52,770 nt of DNA from a virus, in IMG/VR virus record IMGVR_UViG_3300005288_000017, positions 1 to 52,770 of that record. The stretch is one strand, 5' to 3'. The translations under genes were made by a program, and so were the position numbers. Positions 21,301 to 28,657 of this stretch are shown here, piece after piece. The first letter of the stretch is position 1; each line of letters opens with the position of its first letter. The notes under the pieces are model-generated. The model was given only the letters and a program-made list of their open reading frames with translations, was not told the origin of the DNA and made no database searches.

Positions 21301-21487
21301 TTGTATTATCCTTAGTAAGTACGTTCTGACTGGTATTGAGGAGCAAGTATCCGCTAATGATTGTGATTGTCAATGTCTGGAATGCCTCAACTGGCAAGTG
21401 CCCAAACCAAAGTGAGATGAACAATAACATTTGAATAACACAGGTCAAGATAAATTTACGGGACAGGAATTTATCAGTCATCTCCAT
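21281..21487 (-). CDS. small membrane protein, holin-like
   Basis: 66-68 residues (ATG 21487 or 21481). After a short N-terminus with LSRKF come two hydrophobic segments (about 13-30 and 36-52, with TLTITIISGYLLLN) and a polar tail. The R-K-F start and the two-helix plan resemble phage holins. The gene lies 29 kb from the lysis cassette, which has its own holin at 50252-50479, so it may instead act on the membrane early in infection. Confidence 0.62.
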   Translation of the reverse strand: MEMTDKFLSRKFILTCVIQMLLFISLWFGHLPVEAFQTLTITIISGYLLLNTSQNVLTKDNTNDTTSL

Positions 21488-21656
21488 CTACCTCTAATGC
21501 GTAACCTTTATCTTTAAAGTACTGGGCAACTGCCTGAATAACTTGATGAATCTCGTAGTCCTCCATTGCATCTTTAAGTGGGTTACCGATTTCAATGTAG
21601 TTATCAGCCACCAGCACTGCGTTAATCAATCCCATGTGCAGATTAAGCTCAACCAT
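21474..21656 (-). CDS. small acidic protein
   Basis: 60-residue acidic unknown protein from ATG 21656 (MVELNLHMGLINAVL), with GAGGAG upstream and the start overlapping the preceding stop. Ends VDGDD. Confidence 0.66.
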   Translation of the reverse strand: MVELNLHMGLINAVLVADNYIEIGNPLKDAMEDYEIHQVIQAVAQYFKDKGYALEVDGDD

Positions 21657-21823
21657 CACACAATCTCCTCATCACTCCAAGTCACAACCACTTTAAAAGT
21701 GCCTTTACGGAAACCATATTCGTCGTACGGAATTCCCAGATTTTCGTCAAAGACGGCATCGTCAATATCTTCACTCGCAGATATCAAACTTTCATCACTA
21801 TATGTCTGCTCAAAGATTTTCAT
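21656..21823 (-). CDS. small acidic protein
   Basis: 55-residue, strongly acidic unknown protein (MKIFEQTYSDESLIS). The start overlaps the preceding TGA region. No family recognised. Confidence 0.62.
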   Translation of the reverse strand: MKIFEQTYSDESLISASEDIDDAVFDENLGIPYDEYGFRKGTFKVVVTWSDEEIV

Positions 21824-22002
21824 TCTTGTCCGTCCTCATAATAAAACTTCACTTTAAGTTTCTTATCCAGATCATGAAACTCTTCCCAAGCCGAATCTTT
21901 GTACTTATCATACCAGAAATTGGACACGTAGTCTTGTAGAGCTTCACCGAACTCATCGAAAGCTTCTTCATACCAATCCACTAACAGTTCACGATTGCTC
22001 AT
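21820..22002 (-). CDS. small acidic protein
   Basis: 60 residues from ATG 22002 (MSNRELLVDWYEEAF), with GGAGGAA upstream. Aromatic and acidic, helical. The stop overlaps the next ATG. Confidence 0.68.
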   Translation of the reverse strand: MSNRELLVDWYEEAFDEFGEALQDYVSNFWYDKYKDSAWEEFHDLDKKLKVKFYYEDGQE

Positions 22003-22003
22003 C

Positions 22004-22231
22004 TCAATATTCCTCCACATTAATAAACCTATAGGCTTCTGCCATGAATTCATCATTCGACAGTAAGTCTTTAACAAACTTAGCACAAGCTTTATCGTAG
22101 CTAAATCGCGCCTGTTTCAAATCCTCCCGATTCAGGATGTATTCAAGGCTATTATCTAGCGCTGATTTCGACTTTGCATAGGCACTTTCGCAGACCTCTA
22201 GCCGTTCTAGCAACTCAGACAAGTGCTTCAT
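22004..22231 (-). CDS. small helical protein
   Basis: 75-residue, all-helical charged unknown protein (MKHLSELLERLEVCE). GGGGGG is upstream and the start overlaps the preceding stop. The TAA-to-ATG gap to the next gene is one base. Confidence 0.68.
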   Translation of the reverse strand: MKHLSELLERLEVCESAYAKSKSALDNSLEYILNREDLKQARFSYDKACAKFVKDLLSNDEFMAEAYRFINVEEY

Positions 22232-22419
22232 AGGGTCCCCCCTAGTTTATCCTCTAACTGGTCAATTTTATCCAATAAAGCGTGGATAAGTTTATCACCA
22301 ACTAAGCTATCTGTTTTGGCTGTCCAAGGTTCTCCCTGACGATATGCCCACAGAATGTATGTCTCAGGACAACGTTCAAGACGATACTTACCGTCTGCAA
22401 CTTCATAAACCTTTTTCAT
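22228..22419 (-). CDS. small hypothetical protein
   Basis: 63-residue unknown protein (MKKVYEVADGKYRLE), strand then helix. GGGAG lies upstream and the start overlaps the previous stop. Confidence 0.68.
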   Translation of the reverse strand: MKKVYEVADGKYRLERCPETYILWAYRQGEPWTAKTDSLVGDKLIHALLDKIDQLEDKLGGTL

Positions 22420-22565
22420 TTACTCATCTCCCAACGCTCTAAATGAATCCTATCACTAATGCAGACATGGAATTTATCACAAGCTTTACCTGCACCATCT
22501 CGCCTGTCGTCTGCTTGAATGTGACCTTTGAAATTATTGTTGATATAAACTGCGTAAGTAATCAT
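22416..22565 (-). CDS. small hypothetical protein
   Basis: 49-residue basic unknown protein (MITYAVYINNNFKGH). Both ends overlap neighbours by ATGA, and the upstream gene ends in a GAGAAGAA ribosome-site-like stretch. Confidence 0.6.
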   Translation of the reverse strand: MITYAVYINNNFKGHIQADDRRDGAGKACDKFHVCISDRIHLERWEMSK

Positions 22566-22786
22566 TTCTTCTCATCCTTTGCGATGGCTAAATCAATCAA
22601 CCGAACAAGCTCTGTGCTCGCAGTTTCTACCTCCGCCTGCGCATCAAACACTTGAAGCCACTCATCGGACAAGTCTTCGAATCGAACACCACTGTGAATG
22701 ATGAATTGAGTCCAGCGGTTTGCATTCTGTACGATTTGATCAGTGACTTTCTTAGATACAACAGCAGTTTTCTTTGCAGTAGCCAT
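22562..22786 (-). CDS. hypothetical protein
   Basis: 74 residues from ATG 22786 (MATAKKTAVVSKKVT), with AAGGGGAAG upstream. A Lys-rich N-terminus is followed by an acidic helical body. No family recognised. Confidence 0.7.
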   Translation of the reverse strand: MATAKKTAVVSKKVTDQIVQNANRWTQFIIHSGVRFEDLSDEWLQVFDAQAEVETASTELVRLIDLAIAKDEKK

Positions 22787-22797
22787 TACTCTTCCCC

Positions 22798-23181
22798 TTA
22801 CCAATCAATATCAATTGTGTATGTACCAGCTTCAATCAGCTCCATTCGGTACAGACTGTTTGCAACCATTTGAACATCTGGATAGAAGTTACGGCCCCAG
22901 AACAAATCAAGGAAACGTTTATCTTCTTGATCACCATTCCACTCTTTCGGGTCACGTTCAAGCCACGCTTTAAAGCTTACACCCATTTCCTCGCCATTGA
23001 TTACTTCGGGGACAGAGTCGTTTTCGTAATCATCCGCATCATTAGGAATTGTAAGCTTAACACGTTGACGGTCTTTACAACCATCTTGTTGTTGGAAGCT
23101 GTAGGGACGACCATAAGTGGTTTCTACCAAATTATCCCAATCACCTACGTCAATGACTTGTTCTGTTCTTGCAATCTTCAT
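22798..23181 (-). CDS. hypothetical acidic protein
   Basis: 127-residue acidic unknown protein (MKIARTEQVIDVGDW). AGGAGAATGTT precedes the ATG. First gene after the promoter at 23235-23263. No domain recognised. Confidence 0.74.
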   Translation of the reverse strand: MKIARTEQVIDVGDWDNLVETTYGRPYSFQQQDGCKDRQRVKLTIPNDADDYENDSVPEVINGEEMGVSFKAWLERDPKEWNGDQEDKRFLDLFWGRNFYPDVQMVANSLYRMELIEAGTYTIDIDW

Positions 23182-23234
23182 AACATTCTCCTAAATAATT
23201 TGTTTTACACACATCTGTTCTGTGCATGGCTGTA

Positions 23235-23263
23235 AGATTAGCTGATTAGATTGGATGCGTCAA
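23235..23263 (-). promoter_or_regulatory. sigma70-type promoter overlapping a stop codon
   Basis: Minus strand TTGACG (23263-23258), 17-bp spacer, TAATCT (23240-23235). The TGA inside the -35 is the stop codon of the upstream gene (23260). Confidence 0.58.
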
Positions 23264-23460
23264 GGGTTTATCACTGCAACCCTGCGAAATTCTCTCCGAA
23301 AAATGATTGCGTTAGGCTCCACTTTCATCCACGCAAAGCAAGGTGTAATCTTGAACACTTTTCCTGTGTACAAATAAGAACCGTTATCAGCACCAAAGAC
23401 TACGTTATCACCTTCCCTGATTTGTGTGTTGTTTACGTCTAGTGGTAAAGTGGGTAACAT
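23260..23460 (-). CDS. small hypothetical protein
   Basis: 66-residue basic, strand-rich unknown protein (MLPTLPLDVNNTQIR). The pattern (REGDNVVF... GKVFKI... AWMKVEPN) looks like a small SH3-like barrel. CAGGGAGAA precedes the ATG. Confidence 0.66.
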   Translation of the reverse strand: MLPTLPLDVNNTQIREGDNVVFGADNGSYLYTGKVFKITPCFAWMKVEPNAIIFRREFRRVAVINP

Positions 23461-23550
23461 CTAATTTCTCCCTGTGCGTTTATCATTGCTTGAGAACATG
23501 ATAAACAAAATCATTGTCGGATATAGTAGAAAGCAGAACAATAGAAACAT
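23461..23550 (-). CDS. very small membrane protein
   Basis: 29 residues (MFLLFCFLLYPTMIL) with one transmembrane helix and a polar C-terminus (SSNDKRTGRN). GGAGAG precedes the ATG. The start follows the previous TAA by one base. Confidence 0.55.
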   Translation of the reverse strand: MFLLFCFLLYPTMILFIMFSSNDKRTGRN

Positions 23551-23551
23551 C

Positions 23552-23716
23552 TTATTTCTCTCCATTATCAATAAAGAAACGACATTTGCTAGTATCAGGA
23601 ACGCTTACTATCTGCACAAGCCAAGGTTGATACTTAGCGAGTGGTGGTACAGTGAATCGTAAGCAGCTATCACGTTTTAGGCAGTCTGTGCCGACACATT
23701 TACTGTACACGCTCAC
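23552..23716 (-). CDS. small Cys-rich protein
   Basis: 54 residues from GTG 23716, overlapping the preceding TGA, after GGAGGAAGA. Cys residues at 7, 12, 18 and 45 (KCVGTDC, DSCLR, KCRFF) follow a four-Cys layout seen in small phage proteins, probably binding zinc. Function unknown. Confidence 0.62.
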   Translation of the reverse strand: MSVYSKCVGTDCLKRDSCLRFTVPPLAKYQPWLVQIVSVPDTSKCRFFIDNGEK

Positions 23717-23895
23717 TCTTCCTCCCATTGCCTATCTTCATAATCGCTAAATTCACACAACAGATTCCAGTAAGCATCAAAGCTTACATATTGTCCAAAC
23801 TCTGTTGTAATTTTCTGTACAGATGCTTGACCAAAGTCGTGGTATTCTACTTTGAAGTCGTAACGCCTTGGATTCATGTGTTCATTGCTGCTCAT
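23713..23895 (-). CDS. small acidic protein
   Basis: 60-residue unknown protein (MSSNEHMNPRRYDFK), acidic C-terminus. The start overlaps the preceding stop (ATGA). Confidence 0.65.
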   Translation of the reverse strand: MSSNEHMNPRRYDFKVEYHDFGQASVQKITTEFGQYVSFDAYWNLLCEFSDYEDRQWEEE

Positions 23896-24107
23896 TTCAG
23901 TTCCTCAATTACAAAATCATTCTGGCTATCAAACAGTCCTTTACCATCAGCGAAATAATCTCGATATGTTGTGTGCATGTGTAATGCGAAAGCATTCTTA
24001 GCAGCACCAACCGTAGCCCAACCACACTTTGACCCAAATTTGATAAGCTTGCCTGTAGAAACTTGTCGAATCACATAAACAGATGTTACTTCAAATGCAC
24101 GACTCAT
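23892..24107 (-). CDS. hypothetical protein
   Basis: 71 residues from ATG 24107 (MSRAFEVTSVYVIRQ), overlapping the preceding TGA, with GAGGTG upstream. Alternating strand/helix pattern. No family recognised. Confidence 0.68.
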   Translation of the reverse strand: MSRAFEVTSVYVIRQVSTGKLIKFGSKCGWATVGAAKNAFALHMHTTYRDYFADGKGLFDSQNDFVIEELK

Positions 24108-24298
24108 TTCCACACCTCACAAAATTCAACTTCATCAACCCAATACTCAATATCGGAGATCTTATAATTCGCTTGCAGATATTCACGTGCTTGATTAGCT
24201 GTGTCCATTGTAGAATAGATACCAAGATTACTTCGTGCATAGCGTGTCCCTGTCCACTCATCACAGACAATTATGAATAAGCTCTTTGGAGCTTCCAT
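24104..24298 (-). CDS. small hypothetical protein
   Basis: 64-residue unknown protein (MEAPKSLFIIVCDEW). Its plan (a strand, then MDTANQAREYLQAN helix, then strand) is like the preceding small proteins, suggesting a shared small fold. AAGGAG precedes the ATG. Confidence 0.68.
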   Translation of the reverse strand: MEAPKSLFIIVCDEWTGTRYARSNLGIYSTMDTANQAREYLQANYKISDIEYWVDEVEFCEVWK

Positions 24299-24309
24299 CT
24301 GATTTCTCC

Positions 24310-24471
24310 TTAGTAAAAACTATCACGATAGCTATCAACTTCCTGCTGCACATATTCTTGATATTCAGCATCAAGATCACGCATTTGCTGATAATATTCT
24401 TTGTCAGAAATCAAACCGTCAGTGTGATCCTGTTGGATTTGTTCTGATGCTTTATCATGCCAATTACTCAT
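24310..24471 (-). CDS. small helical protein
   Basis: 53-residue, Gln/Glu/Asp-rich helical unknown protein (MSNWHDKASEQIQQD). The start overlaps the preceding TGA and the stop precedes the next ribosome site (TAAGGAG). Confidence 0.6.
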   Translation of the reverse strand: MSNWHDKASEQIQQDHTDGLISDKEYYQQMRDLDAEYQEYVQQEVDSYRDSFY

Positions 24472-24977
24472 TCTATACCCTCCAATTCATCCATCTTATC
24501 ATTCATCTTATCATTCAACGACAGCAACCGACTCTCAATATACTCTTTCTGAGCCAACAAGTCATTATATTCTTTCACATATTTCTTCAACACTGCCATC
24601 TTACTAACACTACTCCCTTTAGGCTTAGCCCACTTCTTTGTGCACTGATACCCTACAAACACAACACCTTCATAATCATCTTTAGCGTACTCATGCACAA
24701 ATTCATAATCATTCAGGTTGCAGATGAATTCTAGGTCAAACCTTTCAACATCAATATATTTAGAATACTCACGAGCCAAACCTTCGTGTGTGAAGATGTT
24801 TGTATCTTCTTTGCCATCTTTGAAAGGCCAATAGTTGTATGTGTCAATTAGAACTATGTCGCCATGATTGTCTGTGCGAGCTATGCATGTTCTGTCTCTG
24901 CACCAGTATGGATCGTGTGCAGGAATGAGGCTAGGTTTCCAACTGTAGTGGAAATAATCACCATCTTTAATCGTCAT
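24468..24977 (-). CDS. hypothetical protein with C-terminal coiled coil
   Basis: 169 residues from ATG 24977 (MTIKDGDYFHYSWKP), overlapping the preceding TGA. An acidic aromatic-rich domain (1-125) is followed by a Lys-rich linker and a coiled coil (about 135-169, with repeated NDKM). No family recognised. Confidence 0.72.
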   Translation of the reverse strand: MTIKDGDYFHYSWKPSLIPAHDPYWCRDRTCIARTDNHGDIVLIDTYNYWPFKDGKEDTNIFTHEGLAREYSKYIDVERFDLEFICNLNDYEFVHEYAKDDYEGVVFVGYQCTKKWAKPKGSSVSKMAVLKKYVKEYNDLLAQKEYIESRLLSLNDKMNDKMDELEGIE

Positions 24978-25123
24978 TGTGTAACTCCCCAACACCGAAT
25001 GTTATAGAATGCATAAGAATCTTCATTCATTTCTTTAGCAATCTCTGCTAACTCTTTTGTCTTAAACACACCAATGACCACTGTGTCATGTGCATCTATA
25101 CCTGTCAGAATCCAAACGTTCAT
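24974..25123 (-). CDS. small hypothetical protein
   Basis: 49-residue unknown protein (MNVWILTGIDAHDTV), strand then helix (KTKELAEIAKEM). GGGAGTAGAG precedes the ATG and both ends overlap neighbours. Confidence 0.6.
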   Translation of the reverse strand: MNVWILTGIDAHDTVVIGVFKTKELAEIAKEMNEDSYAFYNIRCWGVTQ

Positions 25124-25287
25124 CTCTCTACTCCCACAATCTTAAAGTCAATATTATCAGCCATAGCCTTAAACCTGTCAAGCACCGACATAAATTGATA
25201 ACCTCCAGTTTTACTCCACACAAGGACAATAGCATTTCCTAGATGTTTGCGGAGTGTGTAGGGTTCGAAGTTTTCAATTGAGTACAT
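25120..25287 (-). CDS. small basic protein, start uncertain
   Basis: 55 residues from ATG 25287 (MYSIENFEPYTLRKH), one base after the previous stop. An in-frame ATG at 25314 would add nine residues and overlap the upstream gene. Basic C-terminus. No family recognised. Confidence 0.58.
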   Translation of the reverse strand: MYSIENFEPYTLRKHLGNAIVLVWSKTGGYQFMSVLDRFKAMADNIDFKIVGVER

Positions 25288-25288
25288 A

Positions 25289-25699
25289 TCAATCACACCA
25301 TCCCGGTTGTTCATGTTTCTTACGAGCTTCTGGAATACAATCTGCACAAGCTCTGCCTGCAAAACTGTAACGATATGTCTTGTCTGCTTCTTTCTTGCAC
25401 ACACCGCAAGTAGTCTCAGCCTTCAAGAATGTTTCAGGATTGTAAACTGTTGGCAGCTCAATACACAATCCATCTGGTGCCCAAGCATGTAGACTAACTT
25501 CGTATTTCCACTTACCGACATCTTTACGCGTGATTGCGGATATTACAAAACCGTCTCGTGTCAGGCGGCAAGCTCGCATAGCTGGTTCACTTGGATAAGT
25601 CTGTGATAGTTCCCAGCCATCAGCTCCAGCAGCTTGGATGAAAGCATTAGCTGCTTCAAAGTATTTTACATCATTTGTGTGGCCGAATTGATTGATCAT
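25289..25699 (-). CDS. hypothetical protein with C-terminal zinc ribbon
   Basis: 136 residues (MINQFGHTNDVKYFE), AAAGGAG before the ATG. The body (1-92) is a mixed domain. The C-terminus has CGVC (98-101) and CADC (117-120), two CxxC pairs that should bind zinc. Function unknown. Confidence 0.72.
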   Translation of the reverse strand: MINQFGHTNDVKYFEAANAFIQAAGADGWELSQTYPSEPAMRACRLTRDGFVISAITRKDVGKWKYEVSLHAWAPDGLCIELPTVYNPETFLKAETTCGVCKKEADKTYRYSFAGRACADCIPEARKKHEQPGWCD

Positions 25700-26013
25700 T
25701 TTGTTTCTCCTTTAGCCCATTCGATAGCTGCCACCAGCACATCACCATGGCATGACTTCGGAGCATAATAGCAAGCCAATCGCTTACCGTCAAGCTCAAG
25801 AAGCATTTCTTTGGTAATCACGCCCTTGCGAATCTGATTCCATAGATATTGTTTGTAACGTTCTATAGACTCTTCTCGTGTAGCAACTTGCATTTCTGCT
25901 TTGGTTGGTGTGCTTAAGCTAGTGTAGGGGTTTCCCCATTTTGAGCCTCTACCGATATAGACAATATCAGCATCGGACATACTTACTTTGTATTTGTTGA
26001 CTACTGTTGTCAT
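25696..26013 (-). CDS. DUF4326 protein
   Basis: 105 residues matching DUF4326 by its hallmarks: VYIGRGSKWGNPY (18-30), a middle helical segment with RYKQYLW, and GKRLACYYAP then CHGDVL near 76-92. Proteins with this domain are frequent in phages, but their activity is not established. Start and stop overlap neighbours. Confidence 0.85.
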   Translation of the reverse strand: MTTVVNKYKVSMSDADIVYIGRGSKWGNPYTSLSTPTKAEMQVATREESIERYKQYLWNQIRKGVITKEMLLELDGKRLACYYAPKSCHGDVLVAAIEWAKGETK

Positions 26014-26207
26014 TCTACCAACTCCACTTCATCCCTATGAAAAGGCCACTGAGCTGTATCATCTGGATCAGCCCCATCAAACCTGACTTCTTGGATATAA
26101 ATTCCATATGGACGATCATCAACATAACTGATTGTATATTCTGAGCCTACTTCGAACATTATGTAGGGGCTAGAGATGATGCGTACTTTGTTGCCTGTAA
26201 TGTACAT
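26010..26207 (-). CDS. small hypothetical protein
   Basis: 65 residues from ATG 26207 (MYITGNKVRIISSPY), with TAGGAG upstream. A longer in-frame start is excluded by the promoter at 26242. Strand-rich, acidic end. Confidence 0.7.
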   Translation of the reverse strand: MYITGNKVRIISSPYIMFEVGSEYTISYVDDRPYGIYIQEVRFDGADPDDTAQWPFHRDEVELVE

Positions 26208-26241
26208 GGTGTTTCTCCTATCAATTGGTTTGTGTGAACGA

Positions 26242-26270
26242 ATTTTAGACAAAAGAAAAGGGCCTGTCAA
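26242..26270 (-). promoter_or_regulatory. promoter whose -35 is a terminator loop
   Basis: Minus strand TTGACA (26270-26265), 17-bp spacer, TAAAAT (26247-26242): close to consensus. The -35 is exactly the loop of the hairpin 26259-26276, and it also contains the TGA stop of the nuclease gene (26267). Second example of the layout at 19621-19656. Confidence 0.75.
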
Positions 26271-26276
26271 GGCCCT
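26252..26276 (-). terminator. terminator fused to a promoter
   Basis: Minus strand AGGGCC, loop TTGACA, GGCCCT, then TTTCTTTT. The stem begins inside the 3' end of the nuclease gene. Confidence 0.75.
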
Positions 26277-27241
26277 GTGTGGATATTTCTTTCTGTAAGG
26301 GAATCAAGCAGTTGCACAATACCACCAAAATCTGATAGCGAAGCTGTCTCTGTGTAGCCGTCCGGCATTTCCTCTTTAGGTATTACACCACAAGAGAATG
26401 TATCTTTTACAGTCTGCTCAGCCTTACGACAATCAAAGGTTGTATTGAATTCCCATACTGCGTAGTTTTCAAGCCTAAGTTTGTTCTTTTTATTCAACCC
26501 TTTGAATCTTACACTCCAATTATTTGCAATGCCAAACTTAACACCAACAGGTGTATCCTCAGAGTAGAGGATATGTAGGTAAACTTGCTTTTGTCTGAAG
26601 GTGTTACACTCACAACCTCTATAACCTTGAATCAAATTCTTGTAGTTTGATGTGTAAGTGATAGCACACTCTGGACACTGTACATCCCAATACTCTCTGT
26701 GTCCGTTCTTTGCTTTCTTATCTGATCTAGTAAAGATTGTGTCTTCTGCAAAACCTTTAAAACTTTTAATTGCTTCGTCATCAGGTTTTCTTGTTTTATG
26801 CACCATCTTTTGTGAGTGACATTCGGAACACAGTATGTCATATCGTCTAGAATCGTTTATACAGCTACCGTCCCAAGTTATGTTGTGAGTCGTGCAGTGC
26901 ATTTTAGTTCTAGTTTGTGAACCTATATAATCAGAAGACCAACCTAAGAACTCACAATTAAATAAAGAAGCTCTTCGATTCAATAGGATTTTATATTGCC
27001 ATTCCTCCCACTGGGGAGCTACAGAACAGCCGCAAGGTCTTACTTTATCTCTTAGTGTTTTCGTGCCTACATCAAATAATCCCAGTTTAAATAGTTCTGG
27101 ATCTTGTTTGCATACTTCACACTCTACTACCAGTCTAAGCTTATTATTTTCATTCCTGTAAGAGCCAATGATGTTGTAGTAATCAGATTTATATTTATCT
27201 ACATCTGTATTTAGATCTTTAGTACTTTCGTATATCTTCAT
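26267..27241 (-). CDS. GIY-YIG-like nuclease with zinc-finger repeats, probable homing endonuclease
   Basis: 324 residues. Cys modules occur at CEVC (41-44) with CGC (70-72), at CSEC (138-141), and at CPEC (189-192) with CEC (210-212). They resemble the Cys modules of the two AP2-type homing nucleases here. The C-terminal domain (about 219-285) looks GIY-YIG-like: VYLHILY at 220-226, KFGIANN at 235-241, Arg245, Glu275 in RKAEQTV. The mobile-type gene is flanked by a 490-bp gene-free stretch upstream. The nuclease assignment is by motif only. Confidence 0.68.
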   Translation of the reverse strand: MKIYESTKDLNTDVDKYKSDYYNIIGSYRNENNKLRLVVECEVCKQDPELFKLGLFDVGTKTLRDKVRPCGCSVAPQWEEWQYKILLNRRASLFNCEFLGWSSDYIGSQTRTKMHCTTHNITWDGSCINDSRRYDILCSECHSQKMVHKTRKPDDEAIKSFKGFAEDTIFTRSDKKAKNGHREYWDVQCPECAITYTSNYKNLIQGYRGCECNTFRQKQVYLHILYSEDTPVGVKFGIANNWSVRFKGLNKKNKLRLENYAVWEFNTTFDCRKAEQTVKDTFSCGVIPKEEMPDGYTETASLSDFGGIVQLLDSLTERNIHTGP

Positions 27242-27733
27242 TCTATCTCTTTCTTATCTATTATATTAATATCTTATATACCTATTCTGTTAGATTAGAG
27301 TTTAGGAAAGATAGATTAATCCCAAGAAATGCCATACAGAAGTATCCTCCTGCCTAGACATAACTTTGATCTATCTTACCCTATAACAGCTCATTCTGTT
27401 GAGTTGTCGCTTAGGCTGACATTAGGTCAGAGCTATCAAGAATCTGATAACAAGATTGTTCATCATTCCACCCAAAGGCGTAATCGATCCGCTATAATGA
27501 ACTTCGATTCAGCTTGGCCGAGGATCTTCCCTCTTCATAACCTTTAATACAGAGCCGGTGAGTGCGCCTAAATAGGCCGTTGACATTTCTCTCTCTGTAC
27601 GATGACCTTCTAATTTGCTCTCGCTTAGAAGAAGTCCATGTGTAAATATTACGCTATTAATCTCTCAATTGCAAGCTTTCTGACATGATATGTTTTTATA
27701 GCAAACAGAGAAAGCGATAACTACAAGGAATAC
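27242..27733. other. gene-free region upstream of the GIY-YIG-like gene
   Basis: About 490 bp. A 72-codon plus-strand frame (27329-27547) exists but has no ribosome site and an unlikely composition. No tRNA fold, terminator or clear promoter was recognised. It may carry the nuclease gene's promoter or be residue of its insertion. Confidence 0.5.
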
Positions 27734-27868
27734 CTAATCACCCTCCAACACCCTCAACATCTCTTCAAGATCCTCTCTACTCAGCCACAGAGGACGTTCC
27801 TCTTGTTGGTGATAGATGATAATTGCATTACCTACCTTGTCCCAATCTGTACCGTTGTCTGTGTTCAT
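27734..27868 (-). CDS. small acidic protein
   Basis: 44-residue unknown protein (MNTDNGTDWDKVGNA), acidic helical end (REDLEEMLRVLEG). GGAAGG precedes the ATG, two bases after the EF-Ts-like gene's stop, so they are co-transcribed. Confidence 0.58.
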   Translation of the reverse strand: MNTDNGTDWDKVGNAIIIYHQQEERPLWLSREDLEEMLRVLEGD

Positions 27869-27870
27869 GT

Positions 27871-28098
27871 TCAAGCCTTCCTAACCAAATAATCCAACAA
27901 TTTATAGATATCAGTGATAGCTTCTCCCATATCCATATTTCGTGAATTCACATTGTAACGAAGATCATCAAGTCTGCCCAACATCTCGGCTTTATATTCC
28001 TCGGCATACCTCTGCTCAAGAATCTTCTTGCAAGCCATCATTCCTTCACCAGTTTCTTGCTGCAAAGCTCGTACTTCTTCAATAGTTGGGCCTTTCAT
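27871..28098 (-). CDS. EF-Ts N-terminal-domain-like protein
   Basis: 75 residues. Residues 5-27 (TIEEVRALQQETGEGMM then ACKKIL) match the N-terminal UBA-like domain of elongation factor Ts, whose signature is V-K-x-L-R-x-x-TGAGMMDCKKAL. In EF-Ts this domain contacts the G domain of EF-Tu. The core domain with the TDVGF motif that drives nucleotide exchange is absent: after residue 30 there is only a charged helical tail. It may bind host EF-Tu without acting as an exchange factor. It is the fourth gene after the strong promoter at 28658, so probably early. The ATG overlaps the preceding TGA. Confidence 0.8.
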   Translation of the reverse strand: MKGPTIEEVRALQQETGEGMMACKKILEQRYAEEYKAEMLGRLDDLRYNVNSRNMDMGEAITDIYKLLDYLVRKA

Positions 28099-28295
28099 TT
28101 CACATCTCCAATAACATCATAAGTAGTCTCTGCACCATAAGGACGAACAGTCCACTTAGCAATCAGCTTCTTCTCATACTGATATTCATGTCCGTTGTCA
28201 ACATAAATCCATTCATCATCCTCGGTGACATCAATCACAGGATCTACCCAATCTCGTGAGCCATCTTTAAGCTCTACAACGAATTCATTGTGCAT
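28095..28295 (-). CDS. small acidic protein
   Basis: 66-residue unknown protein (MHNEFVVELKDGSRD), strand-rich. The ATG overlaps the preceding TAA (TAATG) with GGGGAGGGG upstream. The stop overlaps the EF-Ts-like gene's ATG. Confidence 0.68.
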   Translation of the reverse strand: MHNEFVVELKDGSRDWVDPVIDVTEDDEWIYVDNGHEYQYEKKLIAKWTVRPYGAETTYDVIGDVK

Positions 28296-28366
28296 TAGCT
28301 CTGCCCCTCCCCAAGCTTAAGTTTCTCTCCAGAAGATGCGTCAATGATTTTAAATTTCTTTTTCAT
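28295..28366 (-). CDS. very small basic protein
   Basis: 23 residues (MKKKFKIIDASSGEK). The start overlaps the preceding TGA and the stop overlaps the next ATG. Accepted only on this tight coupling and protein-like sequence. Confidence 0.5.
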   Translation of the reverse strand: MKKKFKIIDASSGEKLKLGEGQS

Positions 28367-28629
28367 TTCTTCAAAGCCTCAAGAATCTTTTTAAATTCAT
28401 CAGAACCCAATTCCTCTACATAGCCATCTACAGCGACAACATAGTGGTTTGTAGAAGGGCAATACTGCAAGCAAGCTTCCTCAGCCCCCTCATGAGACGA
28501 AAACCCGGCAGCCTTAGCCAATGCCTGCACGTCAGCTTCCGTATTAGGGATATACTCCCAACCTTCCCATGCTGGTGTCTGGTTAGGGTAGTAGTTGTAG
28601 GTCATCACGGATTCAATTAGATTTTGCAT
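28363..28629 (-). CDS. hypothetical protein, first gene of the minus operon
   Basis: 88 residues from ATG 28629 (MQNLIESVMTYNYYP), with GAGGAG upstream. Two Cys residues (CLQYC), acidic helical C-terminus. It is the first gene after the promoter at 28658-28685, hence probably early. No family recognised. Confidence 0.7.
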   Translation of the reverse strand: MQNLIESVMTYNYYPNQTPAWEGWEYIPNTEADVQALAKAAGFSSHEGAEEACLQYCPSTNHYVVAVDGYVEELGSDEFKKILEALKK

Positions 28630-28657
28630 GGCGTTTCTCCTCAATTAATGTAGGCCA

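Noticed and set aside
27329-27547. 72-codon plus-strand frame in the gap upstream of the GIY-YIG-like gene
   Set aside because: No ribosome site, atypical composition, and opposite to all neighbouring genes. Treated as chance.
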